Shown: positions 53,193 through 63,145, counted from the stretch's first letter. The stretch is 64,000 nt of DNA from Paraburkholderia phytofirmans OLGA172 (GCF_001634365.1 NZ_CP014579.1:3286001-3350000), one strand, 5' to 3'. Program-made: numbers and translations. The notes: generated by a model not told the origin, from the sequence alone.

Positions 53193-53211
53193 AATGAGAA
53201 TCGATATCATT
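53193..53211. promoter_or_regulatory. Fur box upstream of the siderophore receptor
   Basis: AATGAGAATCGATATCATT is a near-palindromic 19-mer that matches the Fur consensus GATAATGATAATCATTATC at most positions. It lies in an AT-rich promoter region upstream of an iron-uptake gene, so iron-repressed transcription is likely. Confidence 0.75.
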
Positions 53212-53519
53212 CCACATACGCGGTGGCGCATCAATGGCGCTGAAGTTTACTCGCTGTAATCAAATTGTTTCCATTTTTTACTGAAGTATGGAATTCGTAA
53301 TTTTTAATGCGTCATCTCTCGCAGCACATTACATATTTGTAATATCAGACAGCCAACCGCAAGGCGATTTGCGCAACTGAGCAACACCAAAAAACTTTCT
53401 AAATACTGACAATCATCCAAGCCTGCATGCACGGGGGATCGAACACGAAATCGCCGCACCGTTTATCCTTTTTGCAACACTGCATACCGCAACCGTTCCG
53501 TCCTGCTTCGGAGTTGACC

Positions 53520-54515
53520 ATGCAATATCGCAAATTCGGCCGCACTGGCCTGACCGTTTCGCGCCTCTGCCTCGGCACAATGACCTTTGGCCTGCAGACG
53601 GAAGAAGATGTCTCGCATCGCATTCTCGACACGGCGGCAGATGCCGGCGTGAACTTCATCGATACCGCCAACGTTTATCCGCTCGGCGGCGGCGAGAGCA
53701 TTGCCGGGCGCACGGAGGAAATCGTCGGACGGTGGCTGAAGGGCAAACGCGACCGCTTCATTCTGGCGACGAAAGCGGTTGGCAAGATGGGGCCGTCGGC
53801 GTGGGATCAAGGCGCGTCGCGCAAGCATCTGCTGGATGCGATCGACGCATCGTTGCGGCGGCTCGGCACGGACTATGTGGACCTGTACCAGCTCCACTCC
53901 GACGATGCGAATACGCCGCTCGATGAGACGCTCGAGGCGCTGGACGTGATCGTACGATCGGGCAAGGCACGGTATATCGGCGTGTCGAATTTCCTGGCCT
54001 ATCGGCTGGCGCGGGCTCTGGGCCGCGCTGATGTGCTGCGCACGGCGCGGTTTGTATCGGTGCAGCCCCGCTATAACCTGTTGTTCCGGCAGATCGAGAG
54101 GGAGCTGCTGCCTTTGGCGGCTGAAGAGCAATTAGCCGTGATGCCTTATAACCCGCTGGCGGGTGGGTTGCTGACGGGCAAGCATCGGGTGGATGCCGCG
54201 CCCACGTCCGGGCGATTTACCGAAACCGTCGGGCAAGCGGGGGCGATGTACCAGGAGCGGTACTGGCACAAGCGCGAATTCGACACGATCGAAAAGTTGA
54301 AGGCGATTGCGGCACCAACCGGCGAGTCTTTGACTCGGATTTCTCTTGCGTGGGTGTTGGCTAATCCGCTGATTAGCTCGGCGATCATCGGCGCCAGTCG
54401 CGCTGAGCAGTTGAGCGATACGCTGGCTGCTTCGGAACTGGTGCTCGATGCACAAGTCAAGGCACAGCTCGATGAAGTTACCCACGAATATCGATGGGGT
54501 GATGCGGCCAGGTAG
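53520..54515 (+). CDS. Aldo/keto reductase
   Basis: A 331-residue NADPH-dependent reductase of the AKR (YajO/voltage-channel beta-like) type: MQYRKFGRTGLTVSRLCLGT, FIDTANVY (catalytic Asp/Tyr), FILATKAVGKMG (Lys), DLYQLHSDDANTPLDETLEA (His) and SSAIIGASRAEQLSDTLAAS. All four catalytic residues are present. ATG 53520 has GGAG 8 nt upstream; the frame upstream is Pro/Arg-rich. The promoter lies in the AT-rich gap 53212-53519, which contains the dyad ATTACATATTTGTAAT. Confidence 0.93.
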   Translation: MQYRKFGRTGLTVSRLCLGTMTFGLQTEEDVSHRILDTAADAGVNFIDTANVYPLGGGESIAGRTEEIVGRWLKGKRDRFILATKAVGKMGPSAWDQGASRKHLLDAIDASLRRLGTDYVDLYQLHSDDANTPLDETLEALDVIVRSGKARYIGVSNFLAYRLARALGRADVLRTARFVSVQPRYNLLFRQIERELLPLAAEEQLAVMPYNPLAGGLLTGKHRVDAAPTSGRFTETVGQAGAMYQERYWHKREFDTIEKLKAIAAPTGESLTRISLAWVLANPLISSAIIGASRAEQLSDTLAASELVLDAQVKAQLDEVTHEYRWGDAAR

Positions 54516-54612
54516 TGGGTTGCCTTTGACGGCGGCTTCGGTTGCCCGGCCGCCGCAAGGGCAGAAAAATCACCGCCCGTATCGCAACACGGCTCGCCCA
54601 CCGACGCGCGCA

Positions 54613-55413
54613 TCACGTGAACCGGCCCGTCCGCTCATTGGCCTCCGGCAACTGCCGCGTCTCGCGCAGCGACTTCGGATGCCACAGCCGCGCGCCGCCT
54701 TCAATCCCCGCATCGTTCGATACGGTCGCGACGTTCGCGGGTAACTTGAACGTCAGCCGCGCCGCGTTGCCGCCGCCAATCCACAGCTTGTCGAAGTTCA
54801 CCAGCGAATCGAGAATCCCGATCACCTTCTGGACCCGGCGATTCCAGCGCTTATTTCCCGCCTTTTCGCGCGCCGCGTCGCCGATGTACTCGTCGTACGC
54901 CGCGCCCTTCTTACTAACCGGATGATGAGCAAGCTCGAGGTGAGGCATCAACTCGCCATCGCGAAACAGCGCCGTGCCCGCGCCCGTGCCAAGCGTCAGC
55001 ACGAACTCGAGCCCATGACCTTCGATCGCGGCAAAGCCCTGCATCTCGGCATCGTTGATCATCCGCACCGGCAGACCGCCCAGGCGTTGTGCCAGCGACT
55101 CCGCTAACGGAATGTCGTGCCAGCCTTCAACGCCAAAGTGCGGCGCCGTCAGAATGCGATTGTTGCGCACCACGCCCGGGAAGCCGATCGACATCAGCGT
55201 GGGCCGCTCCTTTTCGACGAGCGGCTCGACCAGCTTCACCAACGCATCCACCAGTTGATCCGGCGTGCACGGATGCGGCGTCGGCACGCGCAAACGCTCG
55301 GTTTTCATCTGGCCGCCGGCATCGATAATCGCGGCTTTCAGGCCTGTGCCGCCGACATCGATCGCCAGAATCCGCTCGGCACTGCTTTTTACTGTCGTCT
55401 TACGTGTGGCCAC
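54613..55413 (-). CDS. ROK family kinase, polyphosphate glucokinase-like
   Basis: A 266-residue sugar kinase. ILAIDVGGTGLKAAIIDAGG is the phosphate-1 loop and EFVLTLGTGAGTALFRDGEL the phosphate-2 loop; LPVRMINDAEMQGFAAIEGH contains the catalytic Asp. Length and the absence of the ROK zinc motif fit polyphosphate/ATP glucokinases (PpgK). It would make glucose 6-phosphate, the substrate of the enzyme encoded just upstream. The start is GTG 55413 after a G-rich ribosome site. Glucose specificity is inferred from family and context. Confidence 0.88.
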   Translation of the reverse strand: MATRKTTVKSSAERILAIDVGGTGLKAAIIDAGGQMKTERLRVPTPHPCTPDQLVDALVKLVEPLVEKERPTLMSIGFPGVVRNNRILTAPHFGVEGWHDIPLAESLAQRLGGLPVRMINDAEMQGFAAIEGHGLEFVLTLGTGAGTALFRDGELMPHLELAHHPVSKKGAAYDEYIGDAAREKAGNKRWNRRVQKVIGILDSLVNFDKLWIGGGNAARLTFKLPANVATVSNDAGIEGGARLWHPKSLRETRQLPEANERTGRFT

Positions 55414-55448
55414 GGGGTCCCCCGATTGTGTTGGTGCGTCTCACGAAG

Positions 55449-57050
55449 CTACTTCTTTTCGACTGCATCCCGCTTCAAAGGCCGCCATGTATGGCCGTCG
55501 CGTGCGAGCAGCGCGTCTGCCTCAGCGGGCCCCTCGCTGCCAGCCGGATAACCGTGCACCGGTATCGCGCCACCGGTCTTCGGGTGCAGCACGTCGTCCA
55601 CCGCGCACCAGCTCGTTTCGATGCTGTCGGCGCGCTGGAATAACGTCTCGTCGCCAAGCATGCAGTCGTACAACAAGGTCTCGTAGCCGACATTGGCCCG
55701 TTCCGCGAAGAAATCTGAATAGTCGAAAGACGACTGCACCGCGCCGACCCGCATCACCGGCCCCGGTGTCTTCACGTTGAAGTCGAAGCTCGTGCCGTGT
55801 GCGGGATCGATGCGCAAGGTCAGCACGTTCGGCGTTAGCGCGTCGACCGGCGTATCGCGGAACAGACGGAACGGCACCGGCTTCAGTTGCACCGATATCT
55901 CCGTACGGCGCGCGGCAAGCCGCTTACCGGTGCGCAGATAAAACGGCACGCCCGCCCAACGCCAGTTCTCGACGTACACGCGTGCGGCGGCGTAGGTTTC
56001 GGTCGTGCTGCCCGGCGCGACGTCCGGCTCCTCACGATAGCCGACGCCCGCCGGCCCCTTGTCGTATTGACCGAAGACGACGTCGCCGGCACTCAGCGGC
56101 TGGATCGCGTCGAAGATTTCAGCCTTCTTGTCGCGCACGGCTTCGGCGTCGAACGAATTCGGCGGCTCCATCGCGACCATGCCGAGCAACTGGAACAGGT
56201 GGTTCGGCAGCATGTCGCGGAACGCACCGGTCTGCTCGTAAAACTTGCCGCGCCCCTCCACGCCGATTGTTTCGGCAGCGGTGATTTGCACGCTGTCGAT
56301 ATATTCGCGCCGCCAGTTCGGTTCGAACAAGGCGTTCGCGAAGCGCACCGCGAGAATGCTTTGCACGGTGTCCTTACCGAGAAAGTGATCGATTCGATAC
56401 ACCTGCGACTCGTTCGCGTACGACAGAATGTGCGCGTTCAGATCGCGCGCCGAGGCGAGATCGGTACCGAATGGCTTTTCGATCACGATGCGGCGGAAGC
56501 CGCCCGCGTCGCCCCCGCCTTCTTTCAGCAAGCCCGCTTTGCCGAGATGCTCGACGATCGGCTTGAAAAAGCGCGAGCTGACCGCCAGGTAAAAAATCAC
56601 GTTGCCGCCCGGCGTTTGATCGAGCTTTTGCTTGAGCTTCGTGAACGTGTCATCGGTTTCGAATTCGCCGGCCATGTATTCGAGCCGTTGCGCCACCCAC
56701 TCCCACGCCTTGTCGTCGAGCTTGCCGGCATGGAAGGTGCTGGCTTTGTCGGCGGCGAACTGTTGCAGCGACGTGTGCAGGTCCTCGCGCCATGCGCTCG
56801 TCTCGCGCTCGCCGTGATTCACGCCGACGATCTTCATGCCGTCGTCGAGCAGGCCGTCCACCGCGAGGTTGTACAGCGCGGGCATCAGCAGCCGTTTGGT
56901 CAGGTCGCCACCCGCACCGAAGATCACCAGCGTGCAAGGCGGCGCAGGCCGCTTGCCGGCCGGCGACGACGGCGCCTCATGGGGACCCGCGCTGACTTTG
57001 CAGCTGGGTTCGCGAGGGGCGGAAGTTGGGGTGTTCGGAGTAGTCGACAT
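55449..57050 (-). CDS. zwf: Glucose-6-phosphate 1-dehydrogenase
   Basis: A 533-residue enzyme that oxidises glucose 6-phosphate to 6-phosphogluconolactone with NADP+. The cofactor site VIFGAGGDLTKRLLMPALYN, the substrate site YRIDHFLGKDTVQSILAVRF (with the catalytic His/Lys) and EPPNSFDAEAVRDKKAEIFD are all present. The N-terminal 35 residues, rich in Pro/Ser/Thr, are an extension beyond most homologues. It lies 35 bp before the ROK kinase gene on the same strand, so both are probably one transcript. Confidence 0.96.
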   Translation of the reverse strand: MSTTPNTPTSAPREPSCKVSAGPHEAPSSPAGKRPAPPCTLVIFGAGGDLTKRLLMPALYNLAVDGLLDDGMKIVGVNHGERETSAWREDLHTSLQQFAADKASTFHAGKLDDKAWEWVAQRLEYMAGEFETDDTFTKLKQKLDQTPGGNVIFYLAVSSRFFKPIVEHLGKAGLLKEGGGDAGGFRRIVIEKPFGTDLASARDLNAHILSYANESQVYRIDHFLGKDTVQSILAVRFANALFEPNWRREYIDSVQITAAETIGVEGRGKFYEQTGAFRDMLPNHLFQLLGMVAMEPPNSFDAEAVRDKKAEIFDAIQPLSAGDVVFGQYDKGPAGVGYREEPDVAPGSTTETYAAARVYVENWRWAGVPFYLRTGKRLAARRTEISVQLKPVPFRLFRDTPVDALTPNVLTLRIDPAHGTSFDFNVKTPGPVMRVGAVQSSFDYSDFFAERANVGYETLLYDCMLGDETLFQRADSIETSWCAVDDVLHPKTGGAIPVHGYPAGSEGPAEADALLARDGHTWRPLKRDAVEKK

Positions 57051-57224
57051 GGGATTCGCTTAAGGAAGGGAAGCCAATGGAACGGACGTGGCGGTACATG
57101 AAAGACCACGCTTGAACCCGCACAGTTCAAAAACAACGACTCAAGCTGCCCGGCGCGCGCTGTATGGGTTATGTAACCTCGCGCGCGGCTGGGTCGCTAC
57201 TCGATTCTCGCTACTCGCTACTTG

Positions 57225-60032
57225 CTACTTGCTCACTGCCGTTGTCAGCGCAGACGCAGGTTCGGGCGCAGACTCCGGCGGGCAAGCGGGGGCGGGCGCC
57301 GTAGTCGACGTGGGAATCGGCGCCCGGTCCGGCTCGCCTGCCAGCGGCACATTACCCGACGCGGCCATCGCCCTCGGTTGCAGAAGCAACGCCACCAGCC
57401 CGGTCCAACCGGTTTGATGCGAAGCGCCCACACCACGCCCATTGTCGCCATGGAAATACTCATGGAACAGAACGAGATCGCGCGAACGCGGGTCGGCCTG
57501 CAGGAGCGGATACGCGCCCATCACCGGACGTTCGCCGTTTTTGTCCTTCAGGAACAAGGTGGTTGCCCGGCGCGCCAGTTCGTCGCCGATTTCGCAGAGC
57601 GAGAACTTCTGCCCCGAGCCGGTCGGATATTCGACGCGGAAATCGTCGCCGTAGTAGCGATGAAATTCGTACAGCGATTCAATCAGCAGATAGTTCACCG
57701 GCATCCACACCGGTCCGCGCCAATTCGAATTGCCGCCGAACACGCGGGTGTCGGATTCGGCCGGCAGGTACTTGACGGTGACGCTGGTGCCGTTGTGGTT
57801 GAACTCGAACGGATGGTCGCGATGGAATCGCGACAACGCCCGCACGCCGTGATCGGAGAGGAATTCGCTCTCGTCGAGCGCGCGGCGCAGCAATGCTTTC
57901 ATCCGATGCCCGCGCAATAGCGAGAGCAGCAACGCATTGCCCTTGCCGGGCTCGTTCCAGCGCGACACCAGCTTCGCCAGATCGGGGCGATGTTCGAGGA
58001 ACCAGACGAGCCGCTCGCGCAGACCCGGCAAGTGACCATGCAAACGTTCTTCGAGCACGTGCACGGCGAAAAGCGGAATCAGGCCGACAATCGAGCGCAG
58101 GCGCATCGGAATATTGCTGCCGTCGGGCAGTCGCAGTTTGTCGTAGAAGAATTCGTCTTCGCTGTCCCATAGCCCCGTATCGCAACCGTCGTCGCAACTC
58201 ACGGCCTCGGCGATATACAGGAAGTGCTCGAAAAATTTCACGCCGATATCGACGAACACGTGGTTCGCATACGCGAGCTCGAGCGCGATACGCATCAGGT
58301 CGAGCGCGTACGCGGCCATCCACGCGGTGCCGTCGGCCTGATCGATATGGCCGCCGGTCGGCAGCGGCGACGAGCGGTCGAAAATGCCGACGTTGTCCAG
58401 CCCGAGAAAGCCGCCCTGAAAGACGTTGTGGCCGTCCGCATCCTTGCGGTTCACCCACCACGTGAAGTTCAGCAACAGCTTGTGGAAGACGAGTTCCAGA
58501 AAATCTCGATCCGCTTTGCCCGTGAGCGCACGGTCGATTTCGTACACACGCCAGGCGGCCCACGCATGTACAGGGGGATTCGCGTCGCCGAGCGCCCATT
58601 CGTAAGCGGGCATCTGGCCGTTTGGATGCTGATAGCGGTCCTTCACCAGCAGCAGCAATTGACGCTTGGCAAACGCGGGATCGATCAGCGCGAAGGCGGC
58701 CGCATGAAACGCCAGGTCCCACGACGCGTACCACGGATATTCCCACTTGTCAGGCATCGACACGATGTCAGCGTTGCACAGATGCCGCCAGTCCGCATTG
58801 CGCCCGCGTTTGCGGGACCCAGGCGGCTTGGGCTGCAGTGGATCGCCTTCGAGCCAGCGCTGCACGTCGTACTGGTAGTACTGCTTGGACCACAACATGC
58901 CGGCAAGCGCCTGGCGCTGCACGAGGCGCGCGTCGGGATCGTCGATCTCGTGCTGCAGCGCGCCATAGAACTCATTGGCCTCGGCGAGGCGGTGAGCGAA
59001 TACCGCATCGGCATCGAGTTGCGCGTCATCGGGACTCGACTGCGGACGCCAGCGCATGGTCACCACGGCGCGGCCATGCGGGCCGAGCTCAATTGACGCG
59101 TGCGCACCCGCCTTGGTGCCGGCGTCGCGGCGTACCGCCTGTTCGTCGCCATGGATGAGGTAGTCGTTGAAGCCGTCTTTGAACGGCCCCGTGCCATCCA
59201 TGTTGAATAGGCGCTTGACGTTGGTGTCGTTCTCGCAGAACAGCCACGTCATCTGCGGCGCGTCTTTCGACCACGCTGTCACGACGATCGGCTCATGGCC
59301 ATGCTGACGGCCGACCACGTGGACTTCGCCGTTGTGGTCGTGGCCCGCAACGAGCGACGGTTTGTCCTTGTTCTCCTTCCACGACCACGAATTGCGCGCC
59401 CAGATTTGCGGCAGCACATCGAGTGAGGCCGCCTCGTCCGCGCGATTCTCGATCGTCACGCGCATCAGGACGTCGTCGGGCCCGTGCTTCGCGTATTCGA
59501 CCTGCACGTCGAAGTAACGCAAATCGTCGAACACGCCGGTGTCGAGGATTTCGTATTCCGGCATGTCACCGCCGCGTCGCGCGTTTTCCTGAATCAGGTC
59601 GTCGTACGGAAAGGCGGCATGCGGGTACTTGTAGAGCATCCGCATGTACGAATGCGTAGGTGTGCCATCGAGGTAGAAGTACAACTCCTTGACGTCCTCG
59701 CCGTGATTGCCCTGCGCGTTCGTGAGGCCGAACAGACGTTCCTTCAGGATTGGGTCTTTGCGGTTCCACAGCGCGAGCGACACACACCAGCTGAGTTTGT
59801 CGTCGCCGAAACCGGCGATGCCGTCTTCGCCCCAACGGTAGGCGCGGCTGCGTGCATGGTCGTGTGGAAAGTGGTCCCAGGCGGTGCCGTCCGGGCTGTA
59901 ATCCTCACGCACCGTGCCCCATTGACGCTCACTGAGATATGGCCCCCAGCGCTGCCAATGGGCACAGTCGGCCGAGTGCAGGCGGGCACCTTCGATCGTG
60001 TCGAACAGATTGGCAGCGCGCAGCGGTGGCAT
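57225..60032 (-). CDS. GH63-type glucosidase (mannosyl-oligosaccharide glucosidase-like)
   Basis: A 935-residue cytoplasmic glycoside hydrolase with an (alpha/alpha)6 catalytic domain. YLSERQWGTVREDYSPDGTA, FYLDGTPTHSYMRMLYKYPH, WEYPWYASWDLAFHAAAFAL, NGQMPAYEWALGDANPPVHA and GGNSNWRGPVWMPVNYLLIE are typical of bacterial GH63/MGH1-like proteins, some of which act on glucosylglycerate or glucans. No signal peptide. The last 55 residues are a Pro/Ala/Thr low-complexity tail. It lies 51 bp after the debranching enzyme gene, same strand. The substrate is unproven. Confidence 0.92.
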   Translation of the reverse strand: MPPLRAANLFDTIEGARLHSADCAHWQRWGPYLSERQWGTVREDYSPDGTAWDHFPHDHARSRAYRWGEDGIAGFGDDKLSWCVSLALWNRKDPILKERLFGLTNAQGNHGEDVKELYFYLDGTPTHSYMRMLYKYPHAAFPYDDLIQENARRGGDMPEYEILDTGVFDDLRYFDVQVEYAKHGPDDVLMRVTIENRADEAASLDVLPQIWARNSWSWKENKDKPSLVAGHDHNGEVHVVGRQHGHEPIVVTAWSKDAPQMTWLFCENDTNVKRLFNMDGTGPFKDGFNDYLIHGDEQAVRRDAGTKAGAHASIELGPHGRAVVTMRWRPQSSPDDAQLDADAVFAHRLAEANEFYGALQHEIDDPDARLVQRQALAGMLWSKQYYQYDVQRWLEGDPLQPKPPGSRKRGRNADWRHLCNADIVSMPDKWEYPWYASWDLAFHAAAFALIDPAFAKRQLLLLVKDRYQHPNGQMPAYEWALGDANPPVHAWAAWRVYEIDRALTGKADRDFLELVFHKLLLNFTWWVNRKDADGHNVFQGGFLGLDNVGIFDRSSPLPTGGHIDQADGTAWMAAYALDLMRIALELAYANHVFVDIGVKFFEHFLYIAEAVSCDDGCDTGLWDSEDEFFYDKLRLPDGSNIPMRLRSIVGLIPLFAVHVLEERLHGHLPGLRERLVWFLEHRPDLAKLVSRWNEPGKGNALLLSLLRGHRMKALLRRALDESEFLSDHGVRALSRFHRDHPFEFNHNGTSVTVKYLPAESDTRVFGGNSNWRGPVWMPVNYLLIESLYEFHRYYGDDFRVEYPTGSGQKFSLCEIGDELARRATTLFLKDKNGERPVMGAYPLLQADPRSRDLVLFHEYFHGDNGRGVGASHQTGWTGLVALLLQPRAMAASGNVPLAGEPDRAPIPTSTTAPAPACPPESAPEPASALTTAVSK

Positions 60033-60083
60033 GACGATGTCCTTGCGTCGGGCCTGGCGGTGGGACTCACATCGTAGCGCTGT

Positions 60084-62063
60084 TTAAGCGGCGATGGGCT
60101 CCAACCGGGCAAGCAGATTTTCGATGCGCAGCAACTCCCCCAGCGACCACGCCTGAAACGGCGTGCCGGCGGGTGTGTGCGGCGCGTCGCCGTCGGCGAT
60201 TTCGGAGAGATGGTCGAGGCCGGCGTGATCGAGATGCGCGTACAGCGGGTCGAGAAAGCGCGCTTTGGCTTGTGCACGGGCATCCGGTTCGGCGCTGTGA
60301 ACCCGCAGCCATGCTTCGACGAACGGGCCTAGCAGCCATGGCCAGACTGTCCCTTGATGATAGGCGCCATCGCGCTGCAGCGGAGTGCCGCCGTAGTGCC
60401 CGCGATAGGCCGGATCGGACGGGGCCAGCGTTCTGAGGCCGAGCGGCGTGAGCAAATGGGTTTCGACCTGATCGACCACTGCGCGCGCCGCCGCGCCTTC
60501 GAGTAACGGAAACGGCAGACCGCCCACGGCGAAGATCTGGTTCGGACGGATCGAGCGATCGACTGTCCCTTTCAGGAAATCCACGTCGACGTTGTCGACT
60601 AGCGCTTGCGTCGACGGATCGGTAAAGCGTTCATGGAACGATTGCAGTGCTCGCTGCGCAGGCGGCTGCCATTGCGGATTCCACGTTGCTGCAATGCGCA
60701 ATGCGTTGATCCAGAGCGCCTGCACTTCCACGGGTTTGCCGATCCGTGGCGTGACCACCCAGTCGCCGACCTTTGCATCCATCCACGTGAGTTGTACGCC
60801 GGGGACGCCGGCGCTCAGGAGGCCGTCGTCGGGGGATGCCTTGATGTTGAAGCGCGTGCCGTTCGTGTAGCCCGTGAGGACGGCCTCGACAGCCTGTTGC
60901 AGGCGCGTTCGGGTGTCGGCGTTCGCGTGGTTCGTCGCCAGATAGTCGTGGACGGCGATGACGAACCATAACGATGCATCGACGGAGTTGTATTCCGGGG
61001 TGTCGCCATAGTCGGGGAAGCGATTCGGCAGCATGCCTTCGGACAAGGCGCCCGACCATTCGAGCAGGATCGCTTCGGCTTCGTCGAGGCGGCCCGCCGC
61101 GATCAGCAGGCCGCGCATGGCGATGAACGTGTCGCGGCCCCAATCGGTGAACCATGGAAAGCCGGCGAGAATCGTGCGGCCCTCGTTGCGCGCTACGACG
61201 TAGGCATCGGCGGAACGCTGCAGCCGTGAGCCGAGTGCGCTGCGGCGCTGCTGTTCGATGCGCGCGAGTTCGACGGCGTGGGCGACTGCGTTCGTGCCTG
61301 CCCGCGCCGATGTCGAGGATGCGATCGACGCGCTGAAGATCATCACCGCTTCACCATCGGCAAGATTGAAGCTGAACACGCCGGGCGTGGCAAGGTCCTC
61401 GCTAAAATCAAGGCCACGCTCGCGCTCGCGAACGTAGCAGAAGTTTCGGTACCAATCAGGCGCGTGCGTGTAGACGCCGTTTGTTACGGCGTTGATGACC
61501 GGCAGGTCACCGTAGGGTTGCCAACTCACGCAGGCCTGGCCGCCACTTGTCTGCGCGTTAAAGTTGAACGCGGGATTCTCATGGTGCAGCGCGTGGTAGT
61601 CGCGGCCGGAGAGCAACGGCCTGACTTTCAGACTGAACGCGGCCGTGGCAAAAGTGGCGTCTGAGCCTTCCAGCCGCCAGCGCAAAACTGTTTCGCGCGT
61701 CGCCGTGCTCACGAACACTTCCGCTATCAGCGTTAGGTGCGGATCAAGTTGGAAACGCCATGTCGGCCACGGCTCGGTGTCGAACTCGAGAAGACTCGCC
61801 GTCAGGTCCGGATAGATCACGTCCGGCATGTATCGCTGCATGCTCAATGGATAATGCTTACCGTCCGCTTCGAGCCAGGCTTCGATACCGTTGACGAGCA
61901 CCACGCGCCCACCGGGCGCACGTGTGGCCGTGAGCAGCAACGCGTGATAGCGGCGCGTGCGCAGCGTGCCGACGGTTCCCGATGCGAAGCCGCCAAAGCC
62001 GTCTGCTTCGAGCCATTCGTCTTCGAGGCGCGTGAGGTCGAACGGTCGGTCGATGTGTGTCAT
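60084..62063 (-). CDS. Amylo-alpha-1,6-glucosidase (glycogen debranching enzyme, GH133-type)
   Basis: A 659-residue enzyme. The N-terminal domain (MTHIDRPFDLTRLEDEWLEA, GGFASGTVGTLRTRRYHALL) is followed by the catalytic domain: ILAGFPWFTDWGRDTFIAMR, LPNRFPDYGDTPEYNSVDAS, LWFVIAVHDYLATNHA and YHQGTVWPWLLGPFVEAWLR. These are the GDE_C hallmarks; it removes alpha-1,6 branches from glycogen-like glucan. ATG 62063 is preferred to a TTG 21 bp upstream. It is the first gene of the sugar block. Confidence 0.93.
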   Translation of the reverse strand: MTHIDRPFDLTRLEDEWLEADGFGGFASGTVGTLRTRRYHALLLTATRAPGGRVVLVNGIEAWLEADGKHYPLSMQRYMPDVIYPDLTASLLEFDTEPWPTWRFQLDPHLTLIAEVFVSTATRETVLRWRLEGSDATFATAAFSLKVRPLLSGRDYHALHHENPAFNFNAQTSGGQACVSWQPYGDLPVINAVTNGVYTHAPDWYRNFCYVRERERGLDFSEDLATPGVFSFNLADGEAVMIFSASIASSTSARAGTNAVAHAVELARIEQQRRSALGSRLQRSADAYVVARNEGRTILAGFPWFTDWGRDTFIAMRGLLIAAGRLDEAEAILLEWSGALSEGMLPNRFPDYGDTPEYNSVDASLWFVIAVHDYLATNHANADTRTRLQQAVEAVLTGYTNGTRFNIKASPDDGLLSAGVPGVQLTWMDAKVGDWVVTPRIGKPVEVQALWINALRIAATWNPQWQPPAQRALQSFHERFTDPSTQALVDNVDVDFLKGTVDRSIRPNQIFAVGGLPFPLLEGAAARAVVDQVETHLLTPLGLRTLAPSDPAYRGHYGGTPLQRDGAYHQGTVWPWLLGPFVEAWLRVHSAEPDARAQAKARFLDPLYAHLDHAGLDHLSEIADGDAPHTPAGTPFQAWSLGELLRIENLLARLEPIAA

Positions 62064-62275
62064 GCACTTACCGAGGTTATGCAAACCGCAAATCTTTCGG
62101 TGTGCCTGGACTTCAGGCGCGTGGCGTTAGCGTGACTATTGTCCTGCCTATGGCTTTCCGTTTCCTTTCGATCGGCCAACACGAATTGTTAAGCTTTGTT
62201 CACTCGCAAACGTTTCACAATTGTTTCTCGAAGGGAATGGACACTGCATCCGCCGTCACAAATTGCGATGCAGCC

Positions 62276-62560
62276 ATGAGAACAGACACGCGTCTGGCCA
62301 GCGCCGTTTTCGTTGCACTTGCAACATTCGCGTTGAGCGGTTGTGGCGCCGATGACTCCGCCTCGGCGTCAGTGTCTTCATCGCCGAGCACCGTTAATAA
62401 CGTTGTCGCGCAAAAGAAGAACACGTTTGAAATCGTGTTTGCCAATAGCGGCAGCCAAGGTGCGCCTTTCTATGTGTACTCGACGAATCGTACGGATGGT
62501 CCGTTGCGCTACACGGTCGAGGCTGCCAAGTCGCTCAGCGAGACGCTCTGCATGAACTGA
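62276..62560 (+). CDS. Small lipoprotein
   Basis: A 94-residue protein with a lipoprotein signal: MRTDTRLASAVFVALATFAL then the lipobox LSGC and a Ser/Ala-rich tether (GADDSASASVSSSPS). The mature domain NTFEIVFANSGSQGAPFYVY, then GPLRYTVEAAKSLSETLCMN, is unrecognised. ATG 62276 starts directly at the signal peptide; an ATG 39 bp upstream is near a better ribosome site and would lengthen the signal. It is divergent from the debranching enzyme gene. Confidence 0.7.
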   Translation: MRTDTRLASAVFVALATFALSGCGADDSASASVSSSPSTVNNVVAQKKNTFEIVFANSGSQGAPFYVYSTNRTDGPLRYTVEAAKSLSETLCMN

Positions 62561-62609
62561 CGGACAGCGTTACATTGAATGTCCGGCACTGCTTCACGAT
62601 GGAGACGCC

Positions 62610-62876
62610 ATGGACCGCGAAACGTTTACTGAAAACCTGACGAAAGAAGGTTTCGCTGAGACCGTCGTTGTGACACGGGAGGCGAACACCTCGATGGATG
62701 TTCACGAGCATCCGTTCGAGGCGAAGGCATTGATTCTGGACGGCGAGTTGCACATCCGTGTGGGCGAGACGGAGCAGACGTATAAAGCCGGCGACGTCTT
62801 CCACCTGCCAGCGAACAAACCGCATGCCGAACGCTACGGGCCGAATGGTGTGACGTATCTGGTAGGAAGGAAGTAG
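62610..62876 (+). CDS. Cupin domain-containing protein
   Basis: An 88-residue single-domain cupin. The metal-site motifs are VHEHPFEAKALILDGELHIR (His-x-His and Glu) and AGDVFHLPANKPHAERYGPN (distal His). N-terminus MDRETFTENLTKEGFAETVV. Small cupins like this may bind a metal and a small ligand; no function can be assigned. GGAG precedes the ATG and it lies 49 bp after the small lipoprotein gene. Confidence 0.9.
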   Translation: MDRETFTENLTKEGFAETVVVTREANTSMDVHEHPFEAKALILDGELHIRVGETEQTYKAGDVFHLPANKPHAERYGPNGVTYLVGRK

Positions 62877-63145
62877 GAGCGCGTGAATTGTCGGCGTGCG
62901 GAGTGAAGCCGTAAAGCGCCACACCATGATCGCCGTCGCGGCAACAGATTTTAAGGCGCGCGCAGCGCCCCCGAAAACATGACGTCCTTGTCATTACACG
63001 TTAGCGCCTGAAGTTGCGAGAGCTCTGCGTCTACGAAGACATGCCCCCTTCAGGGCAACGCGTCCACCCAGCATTAGCTGGTGTAAGCCGCGTTCTTTTG
63101 CCTACTAAGGGCCGGCCGACAGCGGGCCATTTTTTTGTCCAAGAA

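Noticed and set aside
55887..57101. 404-codon plus-strand frame opposite zwf
   Set aside because: Antisense to an intact Zwf with cofactor and substrate motifs.
57190..57240. Tandem TCGCTACT/TTGCTACT units between zwf and the GH63 gene
   Set aside because: Short degenerate repeats at a gene 3' end with no further structure; noted but not treated as a feature.
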